The notes: generated from the sequence alone by a model not told the origin. A DNA stretch of 64,000 nt from Thermocatellispora tengchongensis (GCF_014202315.1 NZ_JACHGN010000001.1:581757-645756); one strand, 5' to 3'; positions 41,950 through 51,892 are shown, counted from the stretch's first letter. Translations and numbers: made by a program.

Positions 41950-43091
41950 ACCGGGCTCCGGTGGAACAGCATCGCGCCCTTCTCCGCGGGATACGTCGTG
42001 GTGGACAGGTCGGGGAACTCGCGCAGCCACCGCTCGGCGACCTCGCGCTCCTCCGGACGCCGGGCGTCGTCGAGCACGATCAGCGCCGAGGGCGCGCAGC
42101 GGGGCAGCAGCAGCGGGACGGCCGGGTAGCGGGCCAGCGGGCCGGTGGCGTTGGGCGGCCCGTCCACGAAGACCAGCCCGATGTCCGTGAGGTCGTCCAG
42201 CGCCGCGGTGTCGTACCAGGGGAAGCCGCGCCAGTCGGCCAGGGGCGCGTGGCGCACCTCCACCACGTCCTCCAGGCCGTGCGCGGCCACGAGGTCGGCC
42301 GTCGCGCGGACGAAGCGCTCGTCGTGCTCCAGGGCGATGACCCGGCCCTCGCCGTAGCGCTCGACGGCGTACCCGAGCCAGATGCTGGACGCGCCGCTGC
42401 CGCACTCGACGATCAGTTTGGGGCGGTCGGCGGCGATGCGCTCGATCAGCAGCCGCAGCACGTCGGGGGAGGCCGCCCAGCCGCGCAGGCGCGGGAGCGG
42501 CGCGCGCGGGCGGAGCAGCGCCCGCAGGTCGATCATGGCCTCGACCTGGCTGAAGTCGCCGCGGCTGCGGACCTCGGGGAGCACCTTCTCGCTCAGCAGG
42601 GCCTCCACGCGGGCCAGCGAGCGGGCGATCTCGGCCAGCTTGGCGTCATGTCCGTCGAGGCGCGCGGCCTGCTCGCGTAACGCGGTGGTGTGGGCGGCCA
42701 GCTCGGCGCGGTCCTCGCCCAGGGCGGCGATGACGGTGTCGGCGTTCGCCCGGCCGGCGGCGGCGAAGCGGTCGAGCATGGACTCGACCCGGCCGGTCAG
42801 CCCGGTGGACAGGGTGGCGACGTCACGGGCGACCTTGTTGAGGGTGGCCTCCTGGCGCTTGACGCGGTTGTCGGTGCGCAGGGCCTTGCCGTCGGCCCGC
42901 CGTACGGCGATGACGATCATGGCGAGCGCGGCCAGCACCGCGGCCGAGACCGCGAGCTGCAGGGCGTCGTGCCACGGCATGAGCCCGAACACGGACAGCA
43001 GGACCAGTCCGGCCACCGCGAACCCCCCGCCGAAGGCGGAAACGATCAATAGCCGCCGAGGGGACGGAGGGCGTATACGGATCCTTTCCAC
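41946..43091 (-). CDS. Membrane-anchored class I SAM methyltransferase
   Basis: A 381-aa protein from the GTG at 43091. Two membrane helices are at about 14-38 and 43-62, then a coiled coil (~70-165), then a methyltransferase domain: LIVECGSGASSIWLGYAVE is motif I, VIALEHDERFV is motif II and IGLVFVDGPPNATG follows. The architecture suggests a membrane-tethered enzyme. It heads a methyltransferase-GT-GT operon with 4-bp overlaps. O-methylation of a glycan is a reasonable guess only. Confidence 0.82.
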   Translation of the reverse strand: MERIRIRPPSPRRLLIVSAFGGGFAVAGLVLLSVFGLMPWHDALQLAVSAAVLAALAMIVIAVRRADGKALRTDNRVKRQEATLNKVARDVATLSTGLTGRVESMLDRFAAAGRANADTVIAALGEDRAELAAHTTALREQAARLDGHDAKLAEIARSLARVEALLSEKVLPEVRSRGDFSQVEAMIDLRALLRPRAPLPRLRGWAASPDVLRLLIERIAADRPKLIVECGSGASSIWLGYAVERYGEGRVIALEHDERFVRATADLVAAHGLEDVVEVRHAPLADWRGFPWYDTAALDDLTDIGLVFVDGPPNATGPLARYPAVPLLLPRCAPSALIVLDDARRPEEREVAERWLREFPDLSTTTYPAEKGAMLFHRSPV

Positions 43092-43149
43092 TCGGAGAGG
43101 ATATGAGATGTCAACAGGAAATAACGGAACTCGTATCTAAGAGTTCACT

Positions 43150-43183
43150 GGGAGGTGTGTCCGCATCTCAGGACACACCTCCC
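43150..43183. terminator. Perfect 13-bp stem downstream of fba
   Basis: GGGAGGTGTGTCC (43150-43162), 8-nt loop, exact complement (43171-43183). No U-tract. It lies between the fba stop and the start of the methyltransferase gene and should stop fba transcripts. Confidence 0.7.
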
Positions 43184-43190
43184 ACACCTG

Positions 43191-43279
43191 CCCCTGGATT
43201 TAGGACAGCGCCCCTGGCTTCAGGACAGTGCCCCTGGGTTCAGGACGGCGCCCCTGGGTTCAGGACGGCGCCCCTGGCT

Positions 43280-43288
<9 letters not shown>
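43191..43288. repeat. Five tandem 20-bp repeats at the fba stop codon
   Basis: Units begin CCCCTGG at 43191, 43211, 43231, 43251 and 43271; the last is partial. Consensus CCCCTGGSTTCAGGACRGCG. The unit at 43271 contains the fba stop codon, so the array apparently grew from the end of that gene. Confidence 0.85.
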
Positions 43289-44302
<1,014 letters not shown>

Positions 44303-44496
44303 CGGTCATCTCCCTGGAGACGGCGGTGGATATGCGGGGACACGTGACGGCGCGCGCCGCGCGGTGCCCGTCCGGCCAGTATTCCCGGTAAGCCCGCACA
44401 GGGGTAGGTGCACCTGCCCTCGCGCCTGCCGCGCGTCGCCCGGGAACACCTATTCGGATGCCCCGTCCTTGCCGGGGAAAACCCCCAGCGTACGGG

Positions 44497-44510
44497 TAGG
44501 CTCGGCCTCG
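44497..44510 (+). promoter_or_regulatory. -10 element of dedA (leaderless promoter)
   Basis: TAGGCT at 44497-44502, eight bases before the ATG at 44511, with no ribosome binding site between them. Confidence 0.5.
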
Positions 44511-45188
44511 ATGGACCTGTCCGACCTGCTCAGCGCCGAGTGGTGGATCCTGACCTTCGGCCTGATCGGCATCCTCGCGATCATCTTCGCCGAGACCGGC
44601 CTGCTCATCGGGTTCTTCCTGCCCGGTGACTCGCTGCTGGTCGTCGCCGGCATCGGCGCCTCGGCCACGGTCGCCGCCGAGGTCGGGCTCGACCGGCCGT
44701 TCCCGCTGCCCGTGCTGCTCGTCGGCGCCCCGCTGTGCGCCATCGCGGGGGCGCAACTGGGCCATCTCATCGGCGCCAAGACCGGCCCGCGGCTGTTCTC
44801 GCGCCCCGACTCGCGGCTGTTCAAGCAGAAGTACGTCGAAAGGGCGCGGCACTACTTCGAGAGGTTCGGTCCCGCCAGGGCCGTGGTGCTGGCCAGGTTC
44901 ATCCCCATCGTGCGCACGTTCCTCAACCCGGTGGCCGGCATGCTCGGCATACCCCCGCGCCGGTTCCTGCTGTGGAACGTCGTCGGCGGCGTGTTGTGGA
45001 CCGACGGGCTGCTGCTGCTCGGCTACCTGATCGGCACCAGGATCCCCCACATCGACCGCTACATCCTGCCCGGCGCGGCCCTGATCATCCTGCTGTCGGT
45101 CATCCCGATCGTCCGCGAGGTCCTGAGGAACCGGCGCGAGGCCGCCGCGCCGTCCACCGGCGGGCACCGCCGCGCCGACGTCCCCTAG
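44511..45188 (+). CDS. DedA family membrane protein
   Basis: A 225-aa polytopic protein of the DedA/SNARE-associated (VTT) family, implicated in phospholipid translocation and envelope homeostasis. Typical segments: FAETGLLIGFFLPGDSLLVVAG, GHLIGAKTGPRLFSRPDSRLFK, FERFGPARAVVLARFIPIVRTFLNPVAG (the conserved re-entrant R-x3-P region) and FLLWNVVGGVLW. The ATG at 44511 follows a -10-like hexamer directly. It is divergent from fba. Confidence 0.9.
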   Translation: MDLSDLLSAEWWILTFGLIGILAIIFAETGLLIGFFLPGDSLLVVAGIGASATVAAEVGLDRPFPLPVLLVGAPLCAIAGAQLGHLIGAKTGPRLFSRPDSRLFKQKYVERARHYFERFGPARAVVLARFIPIVRTFLNPVAGMLGIPPRRFLLWNVVGGVLWTDGLLLLGYLIGTRIPHIDRYILPGAALIILLSVIPIVREVLRNRREAAAPSTGGHRRADVP

Positions 45189-45207
45189 CGGGGCGCGTCC
45201 CGCCCCG
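45189..45207 (+). terminator. Short GC-rich hairpin after dedA
   Basis: CGGGGC (45189-45194) and GCCCCG (45202-45207) with a 7-nt loop start immediately after the dedA stop. Confidence 0.5.
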
Positions 45208-45305
45208 GAAAGGGCGCCGGTTCTTTCCTCAGCGAGGATCTTTACTCATTCACTCCTCGCCAGGTCGGTCGTGAGACTCGCTCGCAACCCGCTACTCTCC
45301 GGGGT

Positions 45306-45755
45306 GTGGGACGCCACCGGTCTGATCCGATGGGGGTCGCCCGCCTGCTGCTCGCGGGCTTGGCGGTCCTGGGCCTGCTCGTGCTCGTCTTCGTGGGCAT
45401 ACGCGCCCTGGCGAGCTCCCTGGACGCCGGTACGCGACCCGTCGCGAGCCCCAGCGGGCCGCCCGGCGAGGGCACCGTCGCCACCCCCTCGCAGTCACAG
45501 AGCGCGATCGTGCCCACCGTGCTGATCGAGTGCCTCCAGGAGCGCTGTCAGAAGGTGTTCGTGCGCATTCCGGGCGGCGACGTGCTGCTCGACCGGGAGC
45601 TGAGCCGCGGCGAGCGGGCCGGCTTCACCGACGAGAAGCTGGACGTGGTGCTCGCCGACTCCGCCTCCGTGCGCGTCGAGGTCAACGGCGAGCCCCGCAC
45701 CCCGGAGGAGCCCGGCGGGCGCGAGGCGTTCACCGTCACCCGCGAGGACTCCTGA
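45306..45755 (+). CDS. Small membrane-anchored protein of unknown function
   Basis: A 149-aa protein. The GTG at 45306 lies seven bases after a TACTCT hexamer, so the transcript may be leaderless; the ATG at 45330 is an alternative. A single membrane helix (about 12-35, VARLLLAGLAVLGLLVLVFVGI) is followed by a Ser/Pro-rich linker and a small extracytoplasmic beta-rich domain with two cysteines (VLIECLQERCQKVFVRIPGG), probably a disulfide. I do not recognise the family. It converges with pyrE. Confidence 0.7.
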   Translation: MGRHRSDPMGVARLLLAGLAVLGLLVLVFVGIRALASSLDAGTRPVASPSGPPGEGTVATPSQSQSAIVPTVLIECLQERCQKVFVRIPGGDVLLDRELSRGERAGFTDEKLDVVLADSASVRVEVNGEPRTPEEPGGREAFTVTREDS

Positions 45756-45767
45756 GCGGCCGGCGCC

Positions 45768-46304
45768 TCAGCCGATGCCCAGGTCGGCGAGGGTGAACGC
45801 GGTGCGGTAGGTGAGGCCCTGGGCCTCGATCGCGGCGCCCGCGCCCCGATCCACGATCGTGGCCACCCCGACGACCTCCGCGCCCGCCTCGCGCAGCGCC
45901 TCCACCGCGGTCAGCACCGAGCCGCCGGTGGTCGAGGTGTCCTCCACCGCGAGCACCCGCCGCCCCGCCACGTCGGGGCCCTCGATCCGGCGCTGCAGGC
46001 CGTGGGCCTTGCCCGCCTTGCGCACCACGAACGCGTCCAGCTTGCGCCCGCGCGCCGCCGCCGCGTGCAGCATCGCGGTCGCGACCGGGTCGGCCCCCAG
46101 CGTGAGCCCGCCCACCGCCTCGTAGCCCAGGTCGTCGGTGAGGTCCAGCATCACCCGGCCCACCAGCGGGGCGGCCTGCCCGTCGAGGGTGATCCGGCGC
46201 AGGTCGACGTAGAAGTCGGCCTCCTGGCCGGAGGACAGCACCACCCGGCCGTGCACGACGCCCTTCGCCTTGATCTCGGCCAGCAGGTTCTCCCGATCGC
46301 TCAT
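45768..46304 (-). CDS. pyrE: Orotate phosphoribosyltransferase
   Basis: A 178-aa enzyme of UMP biosynthesis. The PRPP-binding loop is RVLAVEDTSTTGGSVLTAV, preceded by GGLTLGADPVATAML and FVVRKAGKAHG. The early segment VVLSSGQEADFYVDLRRITLDG is characteristic of PyrE. ATG at 46304 follows a TAAGCT hexamer by seven bases; GAGGTG in that gap could also serve as a ribosome binding site. Confidence 0.94.
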   Translation of the reverse strand: MSDRENLLAEIKAKGVVHGRVVLSSGQEADFYVDLRRITLDGQAAPLVGRVMLDLTDDLGYEAVGGLTLGADPVATAMLHAAAARGRKLDAFVVRKAGKAHGLQRRIEGPDVAGRRVLAVEDTSTTGGSVLTAVEALREAGAEVVGVATIVDRGAGAAIEAQGLTYRTAFTLADLGIG

Positions 46305-46445
46305 GCACCTCAGCTTAGGGCCGCCGCGGACGTGCGGGTCCGGGGCGTCGCCATCCTTTGCCCGGCAAAGCGGCGGCTCGGGTTTAGCAACGTCCCCCGC
46401 TGAGGAATCATGCGCAGTGCAACGTAACGTAATCGTGAGGTCACA

Positions 46446-48884
46446 ATGAGTGGGGATTCGCGCCAGAGCGACGCCGAGCTGCTGCGGGCCGTCCGGGCCG
46501 GCGGCACCATGGCGTACGGGGCGCTGTACGAGCGGCACGTCGCCGCCGCCCGCGCGCTCGCGGCGCAGCTCGTCCACGACGAGGCCGAGGTCGAGGACGT
46601 CGTGGCCGAGACGTTCGGCGCGGTCCTGGACCAGGTGCGGCGGGGCGGCGGCCCGGAGGCCGCCTTCCGGCCCTACCTCCTGAGCGCCGTGCGCCGCACC
46701 TGCCACGAGCGCACCGGAGCCTGGCCGAGCGAGCCCGGCGAGCGTGGCGAACCCAGCGCATCCGGTGAACCGGGTGAACCCGGCGGGCCCAGTGAACCCG
46801 ATGAACTCGGCGAACTCGTCGAGCGGGGCGAGCCCGTCGCCGATGCCGGGCCCGCGAGGCTGGAGCGGGCGCCGATCGCGCGGGCGTTCCTGTCGCTGCC
46901 GGAGCGGTGGCGGCTGGTGCTGTGGCACACGGAGGTCGAGAACGCCCGGCCGGCCGCGGTCGCGCCGCTGCTCGGCATGTCGGCCGGCGGTGCGGCGGCG
47001 CTGGCGTCGCGGGCCCGCGAGGGGCTGCGCCAGGCGTACCTGCACATGCACCTGGCCGGGGCGTCGCGCCAGGAGTGCCGGCCGGTCGCGGCCAAGCTGG
47101 GGGCGTACGCCCGGGGCGGGCTCGGGCGGCGCGAGAGCCGCCTGGTGGACGAGCACATCGCCGACTGCACCGACTGCCGCGCCGTCTACCACGAGCTGAA
47201 CGACCTCGGCCAGGGCCTGCGGGTCGTGGTCGGGCCGCTGTACACCGGCCCGGTGCTGGCGGGCTACCTGGCGGCGCTCGCACGGGCGGAGGGCGGCCGG
47301 GCGGTGCCGGTCCTCGGCCGGATCGACCGTACGCCCAAGCCGTGGCTGGTCGCGTTCGCGGTCTCGGCGCCGGTGGCCGCCGCCGTGGTGGCCGGGGCGT
47401 ACTTCCTGGTCTCCGCCGAGGGGCCGGTACGCCCGTTCGCCCGCCCGCCCGCGATCACGCCCACGCCCACGATCATGCCCGCGCCGGAGCGCCAGGAGCC
47501 CCCCTCGGCCCGGCCGTCCCCGCCGCGGCGGCCCGAGCCGACCCCGGTGCCCCCGCCGCCGGCCGCGCCCGAGCGCCGCCCGGCGGCCGGTGCTCGCCTC
47601 GTGGCCAGCATCGACCCGCTCGGCGCGCTGGTCCGGGCCCAGCCCGGCATCGTCGCCGTCCGGCTGCGCAACGAGGGCCGCCGGGCCAGCGGCGAGCTGA
47701 CCGCCTTGATCGAGATGCCGCCCGGGGTCTCGCTGCTCGCCTCCGGCCGCCGGGGCGCGGGCGCCGCCGTGATCGAGCCGGTGGGCACGGTGGACGGCTG
47801 GTCCTGCCGTCCCGGCGCGGGCGGGGCCCGGTGCACCCGCCGGCCGCTCCCCGGCGGGGCCGCCACGGCCCTGTTCCTGCGGGTGGCGGTGGCCCCGAGG
47901 GCCCCCGAGGGCCCCGGTCCCGTCGTGCGGGTGGCCGCGGGGCGGGTGCGGGTCTCGGCACGGGCCGAGAGCGGCGTACGTACGGCGGGGGCTCCGGCCA
48001 GGTTCGCCACCGACGGCCGCGTCGCCACCCGGGTGATCGGCGGCACCCTGCTGAGCTGCCCCGCCGACGCCAGGGGCTGCGCCGCGGCACGCCGGCGCGC
48101 CGGCGCGCGCCCCGACAACGACCTGTGGCACATGCGGGCGGTGGACCGCGACCGCGACAGGACCACCGAGAGCTCCAGCTCGGCCCGGCTCGCCCTGCCG
48201 CGCGGCGGGCGGCTGGTGTGGGCCGGGCTGTACTGGTCCGGTGGCGGCTCCGCGGGCACGGCCGCCGCGGTCAAGGTCCGTCCGCCGGGCCGCAGCGGGT
48301 ACGTCCGGGTGCGTGCGGCCGAGGTGAACGGCGCCGACCTGCCCGCCGGGCACGGCTACCAGGCGTTCGCCGACGTGACCCGGCTCGCCGGGGCGGGTGC
48401 GGAGGGCACCTGGTGGGTCGCCGACCCCCAGCTCCGCGAGGGGGTGTCCCGGCACGCCGGCTGGAGCCTGGTCGTGATCGCGACCGATCCGCGCCGGCCG
48501 TACAGCCAGGCCGTGGTCCTGGACACCACGACGCCGGTGCACCATCCCACCGACGGGGGCACCGCGCTGGAGATGCCGCTGGCCGGGCTGACCCCGGCCG
48601 CGGCCCCCGCCCGAGTGGACCTGGTCGTCTGGGAGGGAGACGCGGGCCTGGCCGGCGACCGGGTGAGCGTGGGCCGGGGCACGCCGCTGCGCCCGGCGGG
48701 CGGCGGGCGCGACCCGGCCAACCCGTTCGACGGCTCGGTGCCGGGATCGGCCGACGGAACCTTCGGCGTGGACGTGGACGCCTTCCACTCGGTCCTCGGC
48801 CGCGACCCGGTGCTCCGGGTCGCCACCAGGAGGGATGTCCTGTTGTGTGGAGTGGTGGTGGTGAACGTGCATGCCCGTTCCTGA
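46446..48884 (+). CDS. Membrane-spanning ECF sigma factor fused to zinc anti-sigma motif and extracytoplasmic domain
   Basis: An 812-aa single polypeptide. Sigma region 2 is ~5-90 (SDAELLRAVRAGGTMAYGALYERHV, EVEDVVAETFGAVLDQV). A Gly-Glu-Pro-rich linker spans ~95-135. Region 4 is ~140-200 (SLPERWRLVLWHTEVENARPAAVAPLLGMS). A zinc anti-sigma-like motif, DEHIADCTDCRAVYHEL (HxxxCxxC), is near 240. A membrane helix (LVAFAVSAPVAAAVVAGAYFLV) is near 300-323. Then come a Pro-rich spacer and ~450 extracytoplasmic residues, the last part resembling DUF3344 (LVWAGLYWSGG, YQAFADVT, GWSLVVIATD). It resembles the reported ECF53-like one-component sigma factors; release by proteolysis is inference. Confidence 0.85.
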   Translation: MSGDSRQSDAELLRAVRAGGTMAYGALYERHVAAARALAAQLVHDEAEVEDVVAETFGAVLDQVRRGGGPEAAFRPYLLSAVRRTCHERTGAWPSEPGERGEPSASGEPGEPGGPSEPDELGELVERGEPVADAGPARLERAPIARAFLSLPERWRLVLWHTEVENARPAAVAPLLGMSAGGAAALASRAREGLRQAYLHMHLAGASRQECRPVAAKLGAYARGGLGRRESRLVDEHIADCTDCRAVYHELNDLGQGLRVVVGPLYTGPVLAGYLAALARAEGGRAVPVLGRIDRTPKPWLVAFAVSAPVAAAVVAGAYFLVSAEGPVRPFARPPAITPTPTIMPAPERQEPPSARPSPPRRPEPTPVPPPPAAPERRPAAGARLVASIDPLGALVRAQPGIVAVRLRNEGRRASGELTALIEMPPGVSLLASGRRGAGAAVIEPVGTVDGWSCRPGAGGARCTRRPLPGGAATALFLRVAVAPRAPEGPGPVVRVAAGRVRVSARAESGVRTAGAPARFATDGRVATRVIGGTLLSCPADARGCAAARRRAGARPDNDLWHMRAVDRDRDRTTESSSSARLALPRGGRLVWAGLYWSGGGSAGTAAAVKVRPPGRSGYVRVRAAEVNGADLPAGHGYQAFADVTRLAGAGAEGTWWVADPQLREGVSRHAGWSLVVIATDPRRPYSQAVVLDTTTPVHHPTDGGTALEMPLAGLTPAAAPARVDLVVWEGDAGLAGDRVSVGRGTPLRPAGGGRDPANPFDGSVPGSADGTFGVDVDAFHSVLGRDPVLRVATRRDVLLCGVVVVNVHARS

Positions 48885-48928
48885 TGGCTAGGTCCAAATA
48901 TCCGGACAAACTGGTACGGTCTGCGTGA

Positions 48929-48948
48929 ACGCTCCCGCGCGCGAGCGT
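48929..48948 (+). terminator. Hairpin after the sigma-fusion gene
   Basis: ACGCTC (48929-48934) pairs with GAGCGT (48943-48948) over an 8-nt GC-rich loop, about 45 bp after the stop codon. Confidence 0.4.
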
Positions 48949-49073
48949 GCGCAGGCCGAATCGTCGGGATTCACCCGCGCGCGATCGACTGCTTCATTAC
49001 CCTGAGAAAGGGCCGCCAGGAGGCTCTGAGGGGTGCAGAGCCAAGGGTTCGGCCACAAGGAAGGGGCGGTGTC

Positions 49074-50741
49074 GTGGATCGCTGTGCGCTGTTCGTTGAC
49101 GCTGGCTACCTGCTGGCCGACGGCGCGATGGCCGTGCACGGCACCCGCCATCGCGAGGCCGTCACCTGGGACTATCCCGGCCTGCTGCAACTGCTGGACA
49201 ACCTCTCCCGCGAGCGCACCGGCCTGCCGCTGCTGCGCTGCTACTGGTACGAGGCCACCGTCGAGGGCCGCCGCACGCCCGAGCACGACACCCTCGCCGA
49301 CCTGCCCGGCCTCAAGCTCCGCCTGTCGCGGATCAGGCCCGGCCGCCGCGAGGGCGTCGATGCCCAGGTGCACCGCGACCTGATGACCCTGGCCCGCAAC
49401 AACGCCATCTGCGACGCGGTCGTGGTCAGCGGTGACGAAGACCTCGCCCAGGTCGTCTGCGACGCCCAGGATCTCGGCATCCGGGTGACCGTCGTCCACA
49501 TCGCCGCCGACGGAAGCTGGGCGGTCTCCCGCTCGCTCCGCCAGGAGTGCGACGACCTGATCGAGATCGGCGGCGCCCACCTGCGGCCGTACGTCACGCT
49601 CAACACCGGCGCCTCCGAGGCCGCGTCCCCGGCCCTGTCCAACGGCCACCACCCCCTGCCGCCCGGCTCCCAGGCCCTGACCAGCGGCTCGCACCCCCTC
49701 CAGCCGTCCGCGCCCCCGCCGTCCCTCGCCCCGGCCCCGTCCCACTCACAGCCGCCCTCGCACGCGCAAACGCATTCACAGACGCCGTCCCATTCACAAG
49801 CGCCGTCCCTGTCGCCGTCGCCGGGCAACGCGTCCACCCCTCCGGCGGGCAGCCCGCTGCCGTCCGCCCCGCAGCAGCCCACCGGCGGCCATGCCCTGCC
49901 GCCCGCCCCGCCGCAGCAGGAGCAGCAGTCCGCCCTCCCGCAGGGCCAGACCCAGCAGAGCCCGCCGCCGTCGCAGTCGCAGAACGGCGCGTCGCCGCAG
50001 CCCCAGCAGCCGCAGCCGATGGGCGGCCACCACGCCTCGCCCACCTCGCCCACTCCCCAGCAGCCCGACCAGGGCGCCACCCAGTCGGGCATGCCCTCGG
50101 GCGCCTTCCACCTGACCAGCGCCCAGCCCGCGATCAACGTCAACACCCCGCAGCAGCCACCGGCCCACGGCAGCCACCACGCCACGGGCAACGGCCAGTC
50201 GCCGTCCCCCCAACCGCCCGCCGGGCCCCCGTCCGGCAACCACTCCGCCCCGCCGCAGCAGCAGGGCCAGGGCCAGCACGACCAGTCGGCCCTGCCGGCC
50301 CCGCTGTCGTACCAGGGCTACAACCAGGAGCCCCAGGGCCAGCAGACGCAGCAGCCCAAGCATCCGCCCGCCATAGCGCCCACCGGCCCCCAGTACCAGG
50401 GCTCGTCCACCTACGGCCCCGCCCAGTTGGGCCCCTACACCGGCCCTCAGGCGGCCCCCGTCCCCGCCCAGGCCACCCACCAGAGCGGCGGCACCACCAC
50501 CCTCGCCGACGCGGTCAAGGCGGCCCACAAGGAAGGCCACGACTTCGGCGAGTCGGTCGCCCGCGACGCCCCCGCCCTGTGGCTGGAGGCCGTCCTGGCC
50601 CGCAAGCCCCGCATGCCCAGCGACCTTGAGGCCCGCCTCCTCCAGGGCTCCTCCCTCCCCATCGACTTCCTCCTGCACGACGAGGTCCGCCACGCCCTGC
50701 GAAGAGGCTTCTGGGACGCCTTAGAACGCGCCCGCCGCTGA
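49074..50741 (+). CDS. NYN-domain (PIN-like) putative ribonuclease with disordered linker
   Basis: A 555-aa protein with GTG start and AAGGAAGGGG upstream. The N-terminal ~170 residues form a NYN domain: ALFVDAGYLLADGAM carries the first aspartate, EGVDAQVHRDLMTLA the second, and DAVVVSGDEDLAQVVCDAQDLG the third acidic cluster. Residues ~185-470 are low-complexity Pro/Gln/Ser/His. A conserved-looking helical C-terminus follows (TTLADAVKAAHKEGHDFGESVARDAPALWLEAVL, PSDLEARLLQGSSLPIDFLL). RNA cleavage or processing is predicted from the family; the target is unknown. Confidence 0.85.
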   Translation: MDRCALFVDAGYLLADGAMAVHGTRHREAVTWDYPGLLQLLDNLSRERTGLPLLRCYWYEATVEGRRTPEHDTLADLPGLKLRLSRIRPGRREGVDAQVHRDLMTLARNNAICDAVVVSGDEDLAQVVCDAQDLGIRVTVVHIAADGSWAVSRSLRQECDDLIEIGGAHLRPYVTLNTGASEAASPALSNGHHPLPPGSQALTSGSHPLQPSAPPPSLAPAPSHSQPPSHAQTHSQTPSHSQAPSLSPSPGNASTPPAGSPLPSAPQQPTGGHALPPAPPQQEQQSALPQGQTQQSPPPSQSQNGASPQPQQPQPMGGHHASPTSPTPQQPDQGATQSGMPSGAFHLTSAQPAINVNTPQQPPAHGSHHATGNGQSPSPQPPAGPPSGNHSAPPQQQGQGQHDQSALPAPLSYQGYNQEPQGQQTQQPKHPPAIAPTGPQYQGSSTYGPAQLGPYTGPQAAPVPAQATHQSGGTTTLADAVKAAHKEGHDFGESVARDAPALWLEAVLARKPRMPSDLEARLLQGSSLPIDFLLHDEVRHALRRGFWDALERARR

Positions 50742-51371
50742 ATCCCCTCCTCGCCCTTTCTTCAGCACCACCCCTCTCTCACCTCCCCGTCCTTCACCGC
50801 CCCAGGCACCCCCACGCCTACGGCCGGAACAAGTCACGACATATCCGGGCATCGGCCACTGCCGTCCGGTGTGCTCCCGGCCGTGGCCAGGGTGACGGAG
50901 GACGTGAGGGGCGAGGGCCGTAGCGGGGGTGACCATTGGCGGTGATTGGGAGCGGGTGGAGCCGCAGCGGGGGGCGGCGGCGGAAGGTGGATGTACCCGG
51001 TGTCGGCCAGGGCCGCTATTCGAAATCGGCTCGCCGCGCCGCGGACGTGTGTCGGCCGACGAGCGCGCACGGCCACCACGGCCGGGGTCCGCGGATTGAC
51101 GGGCGTCCAGCCGAGGCCGCCGCCCAGGTTCGACTCGCCGCCCCCGTCCACACTCGGGCCCTCGCTGAAGACCTGCTTGCTTGCTCCGCTCCCAGGCCGT
51201 GTGCGGCCCACATGTTCTGGCCTTGGCCTTTTCCGGGGCGTCGCGACAGTGAGACGGGGTACGGCGCGAATCGGCGCCCATGCGGGGACCGTCGCCGAAC
51301 TACGGAGCTCCCCATACATTCGACCCTCCTCGGCGAGGGGGTGGTGGTGAGCATCGGGCGAGCCGCCGGGT
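50742..51371. other. Gene-poor gap between the NYN gene and MarR
   Basis: Long overlapping ORFs on both strands have Arg/Pro/Gly-rich products without motifs or ribosome binding sites and are taken as noise of high GC content. I see no RNA gene or repeat here. Confidence 0.5.
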
Positions 51372-51812
51372 TCAGGTGACGAGGGCTTGGAGCAAGTCGC
51401 GCAGGGATGCCTGTTGCGTCTGGCTGAGGGCGGTCAGCGGGGAGTAGGCGTTCAGGCGTTCCAGGACGTCGCCCCTTCGGCGTTCGCCTGCGGGCGTGAG
51501 CACGATCTGCTTGGCGCGCCGGTCGGTCGGGTGAGGTCGCCGCTCGATCAGGCCCTGCTGTTCCAGCCGGTCGAGGACGAACGTGGCGTTGGAGGCCTCG
51601 CAGGACATCCGGTTGGCCAGTTCCCGTGCGGTGATCGGGTCCGAAAGCTCGCGCAGCGCCACCACCTGGGTGGGGGTCAGCCCGAGTTCCTCGGAGACGC
51701 GGCGCACATGGGCGTCCAGCTTCTGGATGAACCGGTGGGCCAGCTTGCACACCTCCCGGTCGATCTGCTGCTTCGTCGCCACGTCCGCCACCGCATCGGA
51801 CTGTTCAGCCAT
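51372..51812 (-). CDS. MarR family transcriptional regulator
   Basis: A 146-aa winged-helix regulator. VRRVSEELGLTPTQVVALRELSDPITARELANRMSC leads into the recognition helix EASNATFVLDRLEQQGLIERR, and the wing is HPTDRRAKQIVLTPAG. A TACACT hexamer sits six bases before the ATG, so the mRNA is probably leaderless. It is divergent from an MFS efflux gene across nested palindromes and very likely represses it. Confidence 0.92.
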   Translation of the reverse strand: MAEQSDAVADVATKQQIDREVCKLAHRFIQKLDAHVRRVSEELGLTPTQVVALRELSDPITARELANRMSCEASNATFVLDRLEQQGLIERRPHPTDRRAKQIVLTPAGERRRGDVLERLNAYSPLTALSQTQQASLRDLLQALVT

Positions 51813-51831
51813 GCCCTGAGTGTAGCGGAAC

Positions 51832-51879
51832 TACTTCGAGTCATGATAGTTATGACTCGCATGATTCGAACTCGAAGTA
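51832..51879. promoter_or_regulatory. Nested-palindrome operator between marR and the MFS gene
   Basis: Outer arms TACTTCGAGT (51832-51841) and ACTCGAAGTA (51870-51879) are exact complements. Inner arms CGAGTCAT (51837-51844) and ATGACTCG (51852-51859) are also exact, with a 7-nt spacer. This is typical of MarR binding regions and overlaps both predicted promoters. Confidence 0.7.
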
Positions 51880-51892
51880 TGTGGAGGGCTGC

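Noticed and set aside
50721-51379. Several 140-190-codon ORFs on both strands
   Set aside because: They overlap each other, their products are Arg/Pro/Gly-rich, and no family motif or ribosome binding site is seen.
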